From NCBI RefSeq assembly GCF_016887565.1, contig NZ_CP069396.1:2011001-2075000 (forward strand): a DNA stretch of 64,000 nt. Direction: 5' to 3'. A program made the position numbers and the translations under genes. This document shows positions 17,408 to 26,157 of this stretch, piece by piece (position 1 is the stretch's first letter; every line of letters begins with the position of its first letter). The DNA comes from Archangium violaceum (GTDB lineage: Bacteria > Myxococcota > Myxococcia > Myxococcales > Myxococcaceae). Under the pieces are notes generated by a model. It did no database searches and had not been told where the DNA came from. It saw only the letters and a program-made list of their open reading frames with translations.

Positions 17408-18016
17408 ATGAGTGGCGCAGCGGTGGCTTGGAACGTGGCCTCTCCGAGGTTGGGGTGGGAGCAGCGGATGGCGTTGACGACCCCGGACGACATGGCACGT
17501 GGGTTGTTCCTCCAGAGCGTGTTGAAGGCCATCCGGGCGCTGGGGGACGAGACCCTGGTGAACCGCTGTACGGCCGTGTGTGGACAGAAGCGCTTCGCCG
17601 ACTTCTTCAACTACCCCATCCGGCTGCACCTCCAGATGATCGACACCGCGATGCCGGCCCTGTCGGCGCGCTATGGAGATGTGGAGCAGGCCCTGTGGCT
17701 GCTGGGCCATTGCGTCGCCATGGACTTCCTGGAGTCCGAGGCGGGCAGGACGATGCAGGTGCTGGTGCGCGGCGAGCCGAAGCGGCTGGTGAACAACCTG
17801 CCGTCGACGTACCAGGTGTCGGTGGATGGAGAGCGCTCGGTGAAGTGGCTGGGGCCGCAGTGTTGCCGGCTCATCATGACGCGCGACTTCATGCCCCCCG
17901 CGTTCCACGAGGGGCAGCTGGTGGCGATGCTCGAGCGGTTGAAGGCCAGCAAGATCAAGGTGACTGGCCGGCAGACGGGCGTGCTCGACAGCGAATACGA
18001 CATCTCCTGGCAATAG
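17408..18016 (+). CDS. DUF2378 (TIGR02265) family protein, copy 3
   Basis: A 202-residue paralogue. The start at 17408 follows a purine-rich GGCAGGGG at 17397-17404; an in-frame codon at 17345 would overlap the upstream gene. Landmarks are QRMALTTPDDMARGLFLQ, KRFADFFNYPIRLHLQMI, a variant of the ALRQLG motif (ALWLLGHCVAMDFL), and LIMTRDFMPPAFHEG with DSEYDISWQ. It is spaced 34 bases from the following TPR gene, so the two DUF2378 copies and the TPR gene may form one transcript. Function unknown. Confidence 0.88.
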   Translation: MSGAAVAWNVASPRLGWEQRMALTTPDDMARGLFLQSVLKAIRALGDETLVNRCTAVCGQKRFADFFNYPIRLHLQMIDTAMPALSARYGDVEQALWLLGHCVAMDFLESEAGRTMQVLVRGEPKRLVNNLPSTYQVSVDGERSVKWLGPQCCRLIMTRDFMPPAFHEGQLVAMLERLKASKIKVTGRQTGVLDSEYDISWQ

Positions 18017-18050
18017 CCCGCGACCAGGGGCGGCCGGATACACTCCGCTC

Positions 18051-19298
18051 GTGGATCCCACTGCCCTGGAGCGCATCCGCCGCAAGGTGGAGGCCGGAGA
18101 GACACTGAGTGACGAGGAGCTGGACGCGCTCCGTTCCGAGGCGGGCAACACGCCAGGGCCCACCTTGCGGCTCACCGTGGCGCACGCGCTGATGAACGCC
18201 GGGGCCGAGCGCGAGGCCTTGCGTCTGATGGAGACGCTCCGGCGCGACTTCCCCCAGGACATCCAGGTGCGGTTGGGGCTGGCGCGGGCCTTGTTGGGAG
18301 TGGAGCGTCCGGGCGACGCGGAGGCCGTGCTGCGCGAGGCGCTCATCCTCAACCCGGGAGATCCCGAGGCCCTCAAGGTGCTCGCGGTGCTGGCGCTGCG
18401 GAGGGGTGAGCACGGCCGGGCACGGGAGTACGTGGCGGAGGTGCTGGAGAAGGATCCGTTCGATCAGGAGGCACGGCTGCTGAAGGAGGAGCTGGAGGCG
18501 GTGGACGTGCCACCGCCAGCGGTGCCTCGTGTCCAGGCGCTGCGCCCGGAGTTCACCGCCGCGCTGCTGGCCGCGCTCCACCGGGCCGGCGTGGCGTGCC
18601 GGCGGCAGGGCAATGCGTTGCTGGTGAGGCTCGCCTCGGGCGAGGTGGGGCGGGTGGACGTGGCCTCGCTCTACACCGCCTACCGGGACGGCACCCAGGA
18701 GCTGGGCGCGTACGTGGAGGGCCTGGTGGCGCAGCTCCAGGGCCTGTCCGGGCTCGCCGCGGACGCGCGCTCCCTGGTGGCGCGGTTGCGTCCGGTGCTG
18801 AGGCCCGCCGACTTCGAGGCCCATGCGGTGGGGGCGCTCCATCGGCCAGGACCGGCCGGGCTCGAGGTCTTCTACGTCCTGGAGGACGCCGAGTTCGTGC
18901 ACTACCTGCCCGAGGCGACGCTCGGGCCCGCGGGGCTCTCGGCGAAGGAGGTGGACGAGGCGGCCTGGCGCAACCTCGAGGCCCTGCCCGCGCCGGTGCG
19001 GCCGGTGGTGCTGGACCAGGGGCAGGTGGTGCTCGCGGAGACCTTCAGTGGCCTGTGGGCGGTGGCGGGGGGAGACGGTTACGACGCGGCCCGGCTGCTC
19101 ACGGTGGAGCAGAGGCGGCGGCTCGTGCTGCACGCGGGAGAGGAGTCCCTGCGTGTCCACCTGGGCTGGCGGGAGTTCGCGCTGCTGTGTCGCGAGTCGG
19201 ACGTGGCCACGTGCGAGTCGCTGGCGCGGCTGGGCGGAGCGCCGGATGGAATTCCCGGCCTCTTCCGGCTCGACGCCGGCCGTCTCGAGGCCCTCTGA
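18051..19298 (+). CDS. TPR protein with DUF1444-like C-terminal domain
   Basis: A 415-residue protein starting at a GTG. Residues about 1-150 are tetratricopeptide-like helical pairs (GAEREALRLMETLRRDFPQD, PGDAEAVLREALILNPGDPE, EHGRAREYVAEVLEKDPFDQ). From about 165 to the end the pattern matches the DUF1444 (YtpQ) family: FTAALLAALHRAGV, a TAYRDGTQELGAYVEGLVAQ helix, and VFYVLEDAEFVHYLPEATLG with EVDEAAWRNLEAL. The combination suggests a TPR scaffold for an otherwise uncharacterised cytosolic domain. The DUF1444 match is by pattern. Confidence 0.78.
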   Translation: MDPTALERIRRKVEAGETLSDEELDALRSEAGNTPGPTLRLTVAHALMNAGAEREALRLMETLRRDFPQDIQVRLGLARALLGVERPGDAEAVLREALILNPGDPEALKVLAVLALRRGEHGRAREYVAEVLEKDPFDQEARLLKEELEAVDVPPPAVPRVQALRPEFTAALLAALHRAGVACRRQGNALLVRLASGEVGRVDVASLYTAYRDGTQELGAYVEGLVAQLQGLSGLAADARSLVARLRPVLRPADFEAHAVGALHRPGPAGLEVFYVLEDAEFVHYLPEATLGPAGLSAKEVDEAAWRNLEALPAPVRPVVLDQGQVVLAETFSGLWAVAGGDGYDAARLLTVEQRRRLVLHAGEESLRVHLGWREFALLCRESDVATCESLARLGGAPDGIPGLFRLDAGRLEAL

Positions 19299-19308
19299 TT
19301 CAAATACT

Positions 19309-19341
19309 CCCTCTCCCTCTGGGAGAGGGTTGGGGTGAGGG
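19309..19341 (-). repeat. Dispersed palindromic repeat, copy 2
   Basis: CCCTCTCCC-TCT-GGGAGAGGG followed by TTGGGGTGAGGG: the same element as at 4541 in the opposite orientation. It lies between the convergent ends of the TPR gene and the DUF4230 gene, where a bidirectional transcript end would be expected. Confidence 0.8.
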
Positions 19342-19362
19342 TCTACGTCTCTTGGATTCCCG

Positions 19363-19983
19363 TCACCCGGCGGTGGCCGGAGGAGGCAGCACGTCCACCA
19401 CGTTCACCTCGCGGAACCCCGCCGAGAGGAACAGGGCGCGCAGCGTGTTCTCCGCCGAGCGGCGAGCCTTCTCCTTCAACCGGGTATCGCCCTTCACCTC
19501 GCGCTCGAAGGCCTCGCGGGCCTTCTCCAGCAGGAGGGTCGTCTGGGCGCTGTCGAGGTTGGAGCCGATGACCTCGGTCTCACCCGGCTTCAGCTCCACC
19601 TTCACCTCCAGGGGAGGGAGGGCCACGTCCACGCGAGTGCCCTGAATGCGCATGGAGGAGCCATCCAACCGGCCGAAGTCATAGCCGAGGTGCACGTCCG
19701 CGAAGACGATGGCCCGGCCGCGCGGCGTGTTGATGGAGTAGCGCGCCCAGTTGATGACGTCCTTCCAGAGCGACTCCGTGGCCTGGGGCTCCGGGGAGAA
19801 CTCCACCTTCTTGTAGAGGGACACATCCAGTGTCTCCAACCGGGCGACCTCGCGGACGCGGGTGACGAGCGCTGGCGTGTCGGGCAGAGGGGTGGGCTTG
19901 GGACGGAGCCAGAGGAAGGTTCCCACGGCCCCGGCGGCCAGGGCGACGACGAGGAACAACACCCGCAGGAGGAGGCGCACCAT
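19363..19983 (-). CDS. DUF4230-like membrane-anchored protein
   Basis: A 206-residue protein with a single N-terminal membrane anchor (residues about 3-26, LLLRVLFLVVALAAGAVGTFLW) and an outward-facing domain. The pattern EVARLETLDVSLYKKVEF, a GRAIVFADVHLGYDFGRLD strand pair and an Ala/Glu-rich final helix match DUF4230, a family of unknown function. It is convergent with the TPR gene and divergent from the 2OG-oxygenase gene, whose start is 42 bases away. Confidence 0.8.
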   Translation of the reverse strand: MVRLLLRVLFLVVALAAGAVGTFLWLRPKPTPLPDTPALVTRVREVARLETLDVSLYKKVEFSPEPQATESLWKDVINWARYSINTPRGRAIVFADVHLGYDFGRLDGSSMRIQGTRVDVALPPLEVKVELKPGETEVIGSNLDSAQTTLLLEKAREAFEREVKGDTRLKEKARRSAENTLRALFLSAGFREVNVVDVLPPPATAG

Positions 19984-20025
19984 GGCCCGCCATTCTAGCC
20001 GTTGTGGGGTAGGGTTCGCCGAGCC

Positions 20026-20637
20026 ATGAGCCTGCTGTCCCTTCGGGATGAAGAAATCCAGTCACTCGGTGAGCGGGGCTGGTTCACCCGCGCGTCCTTC
20101 CTCGGAGAGGCGGATGCGCGAGCCGTCCACGCCGAGGCGAGAGCGCGCGTCGAGGCGGGCCACCTGCGCCCCGCGGGCATCCGTCGCGGCGCGGACCACA
20201 CGCTGGACCGCGACACCCGCGGCGACTTCATCACCTGGGTGACGCCGGAGGAGCAGGGCTCGGCGATCGGCCGGCTGCGGGAGGCGTATGCCGCGCTCGG
20301 GGAGACGCTGTCGACGGAGGCCTACCTGGGCCTCGGACGTTTCGACCTGCAGCTCGCCTGGTACCCGGGGGAGGGGGCGAGGTACGCGCGCCACTTCGAT
20401 GCCTTTCCCGGACAGTCCAACCGGCGCGTCACCGCCATCTACTACCTCAACCCGGACTGGGTGCCGGCCCACGGCGGGCTGCTGCGCATCTACCCGGAGG
20501 GCGGACCGGTGGACGTGGAGCCCACGCTCGACAGGCTCGTGGTGTTCCTGAGCGAGCGCATCGAGCACGAGGTGCTGCCCGCGCACGCGCCCCGGCTGGC
20601 GCTCACCGCCTGGTTCTACGGGCGGAGCGCGGGGTGA
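20026..20637 (+). CDS. 2-oxoglutarate/Fe(II)-dependent oxygenase (prolyl-4-hydroxylase-like)
   Basis: A 203-residue enzyme of the P4Hc fold. The iron triad is visible as the HxD of RHFDAFPGQ and the distal His in IEHEVLPAHAPRLA, with the following Arg a candidate 2-oxoglutarate binder. RRVTAIYYLNPDWVPAHGG is the typical strand between them. The ATG at 20026 opens MSLLSLRDEEIQSLGERGWF, the normal short start. The substrate is unknown; related bacterial enzymes hydroxylate proline in proteins. It is followed 72 bases later by the amidohydrolase gene. Confidence 0.9.
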   Translation: MSLLSLRDEEIQSLGERGWFTRASFLGEADARAVHAEARARVEAGHLRPAGIRRGADHTLDRDTRGDFITWVTPEEQGSAIGRLREAYAALGETLSTEAYLGLGRFDLQLAWYPGEGARYARHFDAFPGQSNRRVTAIYYLNPDWVPAHGGLLRIYPEGGPVDVEPTLDRLVVFLSERIEHEVLPAHAPRLALTAWFYGRSAG

Positions 20638-20709
20638 CGCGGCTTCCGGTTGGCGCCGGGCGCGAATGATTGTAGTGCGAGCCGGTCACCCTTCCGTGAG
20701 GACGATGCC

Positions 20710-21972
20710 TTGGACTCGCTACGCGCTCTCTTGTTGCCGGTCGTGCTGCTCCTGTCGTGGGGCAGTGCCTGGGCCCAGGTCACCGCCATCCGCGCGGGCA
20801 GGCTCGTGGATCCGGAGGTGGGCACCGCGCTCGACAACCAGGTCATCCTCGTGGAGGGCTCGCGCATCAAGGCCGTGGGGCCGGGACTCGCCATTCCCGA
20901 GGGCGCCACCGTCATCGACCTGACGGGGGCCACCGTCCTGCCCGGCCTCTTCGACGCCCACACGCACCTGTGCGCCACGCTGGACCCGTCCCAGGACGGA
21001 GGAGAGTTCCTCCTCATGAGCCTGCGGAGCCGCGCCGGCTACCGCGCCCTGCGGGGGGCCGCCCACGCCCGCGAGATGCTGGAGGCGGGCTTCACCACCG
21101 TGCGCGACCTGGGCAACGCCGGAGACTACGCGGACATCGACCTGCGCCGCGCCATCAAGGAGGGCCTGGTGTCCGGCCCCACGATGCTCGCCGCCGGCCG
21201 CATCATCGCCCCCTTTGGTGGCCAGTTCGGCGTGCGCACCCGGCGCGAGGTGCTCGAGGATCCCGAGTACCGTTTCGCGGATACCCGCGATGAGCTGCTC
21301 AAGGCCATCCGCGAGAACATCTTCTTCGGTGCCGACGTCATCAAGGTCGTCGTCGACGGGCAGCGCTATGCCTATTCGACGGACGACCTGCGCTTCATCA
21401 TCGCCGAGGCGGGCAAGTCCGGGCTGAAGGTGGCCGCCCACGCCCAGACGAAGGAGGGCGCCCACCGCGCCATCGAGGCGGGCGTGGCCTCCATCGAGCA
21501 CGGCTTCAAGGCGACGGACGAGGACCTCGCGCTCGCGAAGAAGAACGGCGTGGTGCTCGTCAGCACGGACTTTCCCGAGGACGTGCTGCGCGCGTTCGGC
21601 TGGGACGCGGCTGGTGCCAGGCGCGTCCATGGCAACCAGGTGGAGCGGCTCAAGCGCGCGTGGAAGGCGGGTCTTCCCATCGTCTTCGGCACGGATGTGA
21701 TGGTGGAGGTGCAGGGACAGACGCGCGGCTCGCTCGCCCTCTCCTATATCGACAGCTTCGTCGAGGCGGGCATCCCCCCGCGGGCCATCCTCCAGTCGAT
21801 GACGGTCCACGCGGCCCGCCTGCTGGGCGTGGAGAAGGAGCGGGGCGCCATCAAGCCCGGGCTCCTCGCCGATCTCGTCGCCACCCCGCGCAACCCGCTC
21901 GACGACATCCAGGCGCTCAAGCAGATCCACTTCGTGATGAAGGAGGGCCGGGTGGTCAGGCGCTCTCCGTGA
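20710..21972 (+). CDS. Secreted amidohydrolase (imidazolonepropionase/prolidase-like)
   Basis: A 420-residue metal hydrolase. The start is the TTG at 20710: GAGGA at 20698-20702 is well placed and the product opens with a clean signal peptide (LRALLLPVVLLLSWGSAWAQ), whereas the TTG at 20650 would add 20 residues before it. Metal ligands are all visible: DAHTHL (HxH), the Lys of DVIKVVVDG (carboxylated bridge), AAHAQT, SIEHGF and the Asp of VFGTDV. The group includes Xaa-Pro dipeptidases and carbamate hydrolases. It should act in the periplasm or outside. Its end overlaps the convergent methyltransferase by 17 bases. Confidence 0.9.
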   Translation: MDSLRALLLPVVLLLSWGSAWAQVTAIRAGRLVDPEVGTALDNQVILVEGSRIKAVGPGLAIPEGATVIDLTGATVLPGLFDAHTHLCATLDPSQDGGEFLLMSLRSRAGYRALRGAAHAREMLEAGFTTVRDLGNAGDYADIDLRRAIKEGLVSGPTMLAAGRIIAPFGGQFGVRTRREVLEDPEYRFADTRDELLKAIRENIFFGADVIKVVVDGQRYAYSTDDLRFIIAEAGKSGLKVAAHAQTKEGAHRAIEAGVASIEHGFKATDEDLALAKKNGVVLVSTDFPEDVLRAFGWDAAGARRVHGNQVERLKRAWKAGLPIVFGTDVMVEVQGQTRGSLALSYIDSFVEAGIPPRAILQSMTVHAARLLGVEKERGAIKPGLLADLVATPRNPLDDIQALKQIHFVMKEGRVVRRSP

Positions 21973-22531
21973 GCGTGGGCGCGATGCGCTCGAGGAGCTG
22001 TCTCTCCAGGGGGGCCCGCGCCAGGCAGTAGACGCCGATGTCGCCATGACGATGGGACAGGACGACGTCCGGGAAGCTGGCCATGACCTCGTCGTGAGAC
22101 CAGTCGTCCTTGACGTGCACCTCGAAGGGGTTGCCGTTCACCTCGTCCTGGGGATAGGGCTCGATGGGAATCGAGATGATGACGAAGCGGCCGTGACGCA
22201 GCAGCCGGTCGGCCAGCTCCACGGCCTGCTGCTTCTCCATGTGCTCCATCACGTCACCGCAGAGCGCGAGGTCGAAGCCGCCCAGCAGGGACCAGTCCAC
22301 CCAGCGGGCATCGGCCACGATCACCCGGTCGTAGCGTTGCGAGAGCTCGAACTCCCTGACGTAGGGTCCCCAGACCTCCACGGCCGTCCAGAATTGCCCC
22401 TCGACCTGGATGCCGCTGTACGTCCCGTGGCCCGGTCCGATGTCCACGACCCGCTCCACGAACCCTTGTTTGACCAGCTCCGCATAGAGCCGGAACGTCC
22501 ACTGCTTGCCCTTGGGGGAACTCTTCGCCAT
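21956..22531 (-). CDS. Class I SAM-dependent methyltransferase
   Basis: A 191-residue Rossmann methyltransferase with motif I VVDIGPGHGTYSG, an acidic residue on the second strand (AVEVWGPY), and DLALCGDVMEHMEKQQA as the post-II/IV region. The substrate is not evident. Its 3' end overlaps the amidohydrolase end by 17 bases, and it is divergent from the longer methyltransferase at 22670, with 138 bases between starts. Confidence 0.85.
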   Translation of the reverse strand: MAKSSPKGKQWTFRLYAELVKQGFVERVVDIGPGHGTYSGIQVEGQFWTAVEVWGPYVREFELSQRYDRVIVADARWVDWSLLGGFDLALCGDVMEHMEKQQAVELADRLLRHGRFVIISIPIEPYPQDEVNGNPFEVHVKDDWSHDEVMASFPDVVLSHRHGDIGVYCLARAPLERQLLERIAPTLTESA

Positions 22532-22669
22532 GCCGCTTTTCTACCATTGCCCTGCCAGGGCCTGGGCCTGGAGTCTCATCGGGTTTCACCTGAGGATAGA
22601 GTCCCTTGCGGCTTCGGGCTCGTACGGTAGAACGCTCGCTCCATAACGCTCACGTTTCGATTGGACGAC

Positions 22670-23905
22670 ATGCCCGCATTCAACACCGAGGAAATCGAAG
22701 GCTTCTTCCAACTCGCACAAGTGCTCGCCAGGGGAGAGGAGGCCTTGTTCTCCGAGTACCGGAACAAGGTGCTGGCGGCGGGGGACGCACAGAGTGCCCT
22801 GGGGCTCGGCATCGAGTTCGTGCACGTGCTGCTCCAGAAGCACCCGAACATCCGTCGCTTCGAGCTCCCCAGCGACCTGGTGCCCACCAATCAGCAGAGC
22901 TCCACCCGCGCCGCGGACTGGCGCACCGCCGCCGAGCTGTTCGTCTGGTTCGCGAACCTGCCGGAGACGCTGCGTCAGGAGATGGCGAAAGCCACCTCGC
23001 ACCACGGAAGCGGGAGCGCCGCGAACCAGGAGCAGGAGAACGCGCTCCGCTCCGCGGTGGAGGTGTTCATCGATACCTCCGAGCACCTCTTCAATCCGTG
23101 GAGCTTCAACTCGGATGCGCTCATCAAGAAGCTGGCGCTCGCATACCGGCCGCGTCGTGTCATCGACATTGGCGCGGGCGCGGGCCACTACACCCTCTAT
23201 CTCGCCTCGATGGGTTGTGAGGTCACCTCGCTCGAGGTCAATCCCATCAAGTCCCAGTTCCTCCGGTTCCGGGCCCAGGCGCGCGGGCTGGAGCAGCGCA
23301 TCCACTACAGCCGTGAGCCCAGCGGCTATGACGCGGTCTTCGCCATCAACATGTTCGACCACCTCGCCGATGCCTCGGGGCTCGTCGCGGAGATCGCGTC
23401 GTGGCTCGAACCCGGTGGGCTCCTCTTCTACCAGGCCCAGTTCCCGGAAGACGGCTACCACACGTCGGATCCGGCGGTGATCGACCGCGTCTTCCGTCAG
23501 CTCCACCGCCACTTCGAGCCCCTGTACTCCGAGCGGGCCCCGGAGATTGGCCTCGAGGTGATGCGACGCCGGCCCACCCCGCTCGAGCAGCCGCTCGGCG
23601 CGGACCAGACCCAGCTGACCGTGACGCCCACCCGGGACGTGTCGGCGCTCGTGCCCGTGGTGCACGCCTCCGTGAGCGTGGACGAGGTGGACGCGCAGCG
23701 ATGCTTCGTCCACTCGCCCATGTTCTACATCCGGGCGGCGAGCTGGCCCCGGCGCGTGGCGTCGTTGCTCTGGGCCTGTGATGGCCGGCGCACGGTGCGC
23801 GACATCGCGGCGGCGCTCCAACTGCCCCAGGCGGATGTCTGGAACGACCTGAATGCCCTGTGGGAGCGCCGCGTGGTGGGGATGCGCGTGCCTCCTGTCG
23901 GTTAG
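22670..23905 (+). CDS. Methyltransferase with C-terminal PqqD-like winged-helix domain
   Basis: A 411-residue protein in three parts: a helical N-terminal domain (about 1-140), a class I SAM methyltransferase (about 150-290; RRVIDIGAGAGHYTLYLASM, FAINMFDHLADASG), and a tail from about 340 (SWPRRVASLLWACDGRRTVR, DIAAALQLPQADVW) that resembles PqqD-type peptide-recognition or winged-helix domains. PqqD-like modules often recognise peptide substrates, so the target may be a peptide or protein; that is inference. The ATG at 22670 is used; a TTG at 22661 is in frame. The stop overlaps the convergent SDR stop by 4 bases. Confidence 0.82.
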   Translation: MPAFNTEEIEGFFQLAQVLARGEEALFSEYRNKVLAAGDAQSALGLGIEFVHVLLQKHPNIRRFELPSDLVPTNQQSSTRAADWRTAAELFVWFANLPETLRQEMAKATSHHGSGSAANQEQENALRSAVEVFIDTSEHLFNPWSFNSDALIKKLALAYRPRRVIDIGAGAGHYTLYLASMGCEVTSLEVNPIKSQFLRFRAQARGLEQRIHYSREPSGYDAVFAINMFDHLADASGLVAEIASWLEPGGLLFYQAQFPEDGYHTSDPAVIDRVFRQLHRHFEPLYSERAPEIGLEVMRRRPTPLEQPLGADQTQLTVTPTRDVSALVPVVHASVSVDEVDAQRCFVHSPMFYIRAASWPRRVASLLWACDGRRTVRDIAAALQLPQADVWNDLNALWERRVVGMRVPPVG

Positions 23906-24960
23906 GGAATGACCCCGCGCCGGCGGAAATCGGCGAAGATGCGCAGGAACATCGCCTCGGTTTCCACGTACTCGTGGAAGCCGAAGCGGCGCGCCTTCGA
24001 GCCATCGGCGAACATGTCGTAGTCCCAGGAGAAGACGAAGTCGCCGAAGCGCCAGGATGACACGTCCTTGTAGGCGTGGCGCTCCAGCCCGTGCTTCTCC
24101 TGCATGGCCTTCCACAGCGGCTCCTTGTCGGCCATGACGACGTCGAGCGACATGGGCAGCGGGGGCGCCACCTCCAGGTCGAAGAAGCGGGCGATCTTCG
24201 GCCACAGCTCGCTCCACCGGAACAGGTCGCCGTTGTTGATGTTGAACGCCTGATTGGCGCAGCGCTCGTCGGTCGCCGCCCAGAGGGTCGCCTTCGCGAG
24301 CAGCTCCGCGTCCGTCATCTCGAGCAGCTTGTCGTACGCGCCCGGCTTCCCCGGGAAGCGCAGGGGCAGCCCCAACTCCTTGGAGATGGCGGCGTACACG
24401 GCGATGACCATGGCCAGGTTCATCGGATTGCCGAGCGCGAAGCCGCACACCACGGACGGGCGGATGGCCGACCAGCTCCAGGCCTTGCCCTTCTGCCGGG
24501 ACTCGAGGAACGCCTGCTGGTCCACGTTGAACTCGGGCGGCATGTGGTGCGCGTCCGTCTCGCGGGCCGGCGTCTTGAACGGGCCCAGGTGCGCGCCGTA
24601 GACCTTGTAGCCCTGCATCAGGCTGACGTGGCGCAGGCCGGGCGCGATGGGCTCGACTGCCTCGACGACGTTGACCAGCATGGCGAGGTTGGGCGGCACC
24701 AGCTCCGCCCAGGTCGGCCGGTCCTGGTAGGCGGCGTAGAAGAGGTGCGTCACCTGGGTGAGGCCGCCCAGCTTCTCGCGGCAGTCGTCCCGGTCGAGCA
24801 GATCCACCTCCACGTACCGGACGCGCCCCGCTGACGCTCCGCCACGCCGGGACAGCCCGATGACGTCCCAGTCGCCGAGCGCCGCGAGGTGGGTGATGAG
24901 GTTGCGGCCGATGACGCCCTGGGCCCCGACGACCAGGGCCACCTTGTTCTTCGTGCTCAT
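23902..24960 (-). CDS. PRISE-like short-chain dehydrogenase/reductase
   Basis: A 352-residue extended SDR. The nucleotide motif is VVGAQGVIGRNL (GxxGxxG), and MQGYKVYGAHLGPFKTP carries the Tyr/Lys pattern characteristic of the progesterone-5-beta-reductase/iridoid-synthase-like (PRISE) group, which reduces activated C=C bonds with NADPH. The natural substrate here is unknown. The ATG at 24960 has GGAGAGAGCC before it. It is divergent from a LysR regulator with 103 bases between, so that regulator probably controls it. Confidence 0.87.
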   Translation of the reverse strand: MSTKNKVALVVGAQGVIGRNLITHLAALGDWDVIGLSRRGGASAGRVRYVEVDLLDRDDCREKLGGLTQVTHLFYAAYQDRPTWAELVPPNLAMLVNVVEAVEPIAPGLRHVSLMQGYKVYGAHLGPFKTPARETDAHHMPPEFNVDQQAFLESRQKGKAWSWSAIRPSVVCGFALGNPMNLAMVIAVYAAISKELGLPLRFPGKPGAYDKLLEMTDAELLAKATLWAATDERCANQAFNINNGDLFRWSELWPKIARFFDLEVAPPLPMSLDVVMADKEPLWKAMQEKHGLERHAYKDVSSWRFGDFVFSWDYDMFADGSKARRFGFHEYVETEAMFLRIFADFRRRGVIP

Positions 24961-25063
24961 GGCTCTCTCCGGAAGGACAACCGCGGATGTGCCTGATAAT
25001 GGGAGCGACGCCGCTCGCGGACCACGCGTCCGCGCGGCACAGGACTTGTGAGGTGAACTCACG

Positions 25064-25969
25064 ATGGCGCGTCTGGACGTCAATCGCTCGGGAGAGATGG
25101 AGGTGTTCGTGCGGGTGGTCGAGCTGGGCGGCTTCTCGGCCGCCGCACGCGCGTTCCGGATGACGCCATCAGCCGTCAGCAAGCTCGTGGCCCGCCTCGA
25201 GACGCGCCTGGGCGTCCGGCTCGTCCAGCGCTCGACGCGACGCCTTCAGCTCACCCCCGAGGGTGTCACCTTCTACGAGCGGAGCGTCCGCGTCCTCGCC
25301 GACCTGGACGAGGCGGAGCGCGGCGTGGCCACGAGCGCCGCCCCTCGGGGACGGCTGCGCGTCAACGCCAGCGTGCCCTTCGGTACGCACTTCCTGCTGC
25401 CCCTCGTCCCGGAGTTCCTGGCCTGCCATCCCGCCGTCACCTTGGACATCGTCCTGACCGACGAGGTCATCGACCTCCTCGAGGACCGCACGGACGTGGC
25501 CATTCGCAGCGGGCCGCTCGAGAGCTCCGACCTGGTCGCGCGCAAGCTCGGTGAGACGCGGATGGTCATCGTCGGGGCGCCAGCCTACTTCCAACGAAGA
25601 GGGATGCCGGCGAAGCCGCGCGACCTGGAGCGGCACAACCTGCTCCGGTTCGGCTATTCACGCGTGGTGGATGGGTGGCCGCTCGTGGACCGTGGTACCG
25701 AGGTGATGGTCTCTCCTGTCGGCAACGCCCAGGCGAGCAACGGCGAGGCCCTGCGGCAGCTCGCGTTGGCGGGCCTGGGGCTGGCGCGGCTCGCGGCCTT
25801 CCAGGTCAGGGCCGACATCGAAGCGGGCCGGCTGCTGCCGGTGTTGGAAGACTACAACCCCGGGGACACCGAGGCCGTCCATGCGGTCTTCCTGGGCTCG
25901 GGAGGACCACTGCCCTCGCGGGTGCGCGCCTTCCTGGATTTCCTGGCGGCCAGGGTCCGGCTGCGCTGA
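25064..25969 (+). CDS. LysR-family transcriptional regulator
   Basis: A 301-residue LysR protein of the DsdC/CrgA-like group. The helix-turn-helix is at about 15-45 (LGGFSAAARAFRMTPSAVSK, ARLETRLGVRLVQRSTRRL), and the effector domain starts near residue 90 (GRLRVNASVPFGTHFLLPLV). It is divergent from the PRISE-like reductase gene, its likely target. Confidence 0.92.
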   Translation: MARLDVNRSGEMEVFVRVVELGGFSAAARAFRMTPSAVSKLVARLETRLGVRLVQRSTRRLQLTPEGVTFYERSVRVLADLDEAERGVATSAAPRGRLRVNASVPFGTHFLLPLVPEFLACHPAVTLDIVLTDEVIDLLEDRTDVAIRSGPLESSDLVARKLGETRMVIVGAPAYFQRRGMPAKPRDLERHNLLRFGYSRVVDGWPLVDRGTEVMVSPVGNAQASNGEALRQLALAGLGLARLAAFQVRADIEAGRLLPVLEDYNPGDTEAVHAVFLGSGGPLPSRVRAFLDFLAARVRLR

Positions 25970-26157
25970 CCGCTGTCACCGTGCGGACGTCGGCAACCCG
26001 TCACCCGGAGACCGTGAACACGCCGCTCGGGTGGGGGAGCAGGCGCTCACGTCGATCGACACCTGGGGGCAGAGCTCGTACTGGTAGGCGGTCCCGTGCC
26101 GCTCGAACAGCTCCCGCGTGCCAGCGTAGCACCCACCCCGCCCCCTCGCCGGAGCGG
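25970..26157. other. Intergenic stretch, possible decayed coding remnant
   Basis: This 188-base gap holds no intact gene. On the minus strand one frame (about 26045-26135) reads as plausible protein (GTRELFERHGTAYQYELC), but it lacks a start with a binding site and a recognisable family. It may be a fragment of a lost gene or chance reading in GC-rich DNA. Confidence 0.3.

Noticed and set aside
26045-26135. Protein-like minus-strand fragment after the LysR gene
   Set aside because: It is too short, has no start or family, and can be chance in GC-rich sequence; noted only as a possible remnant.
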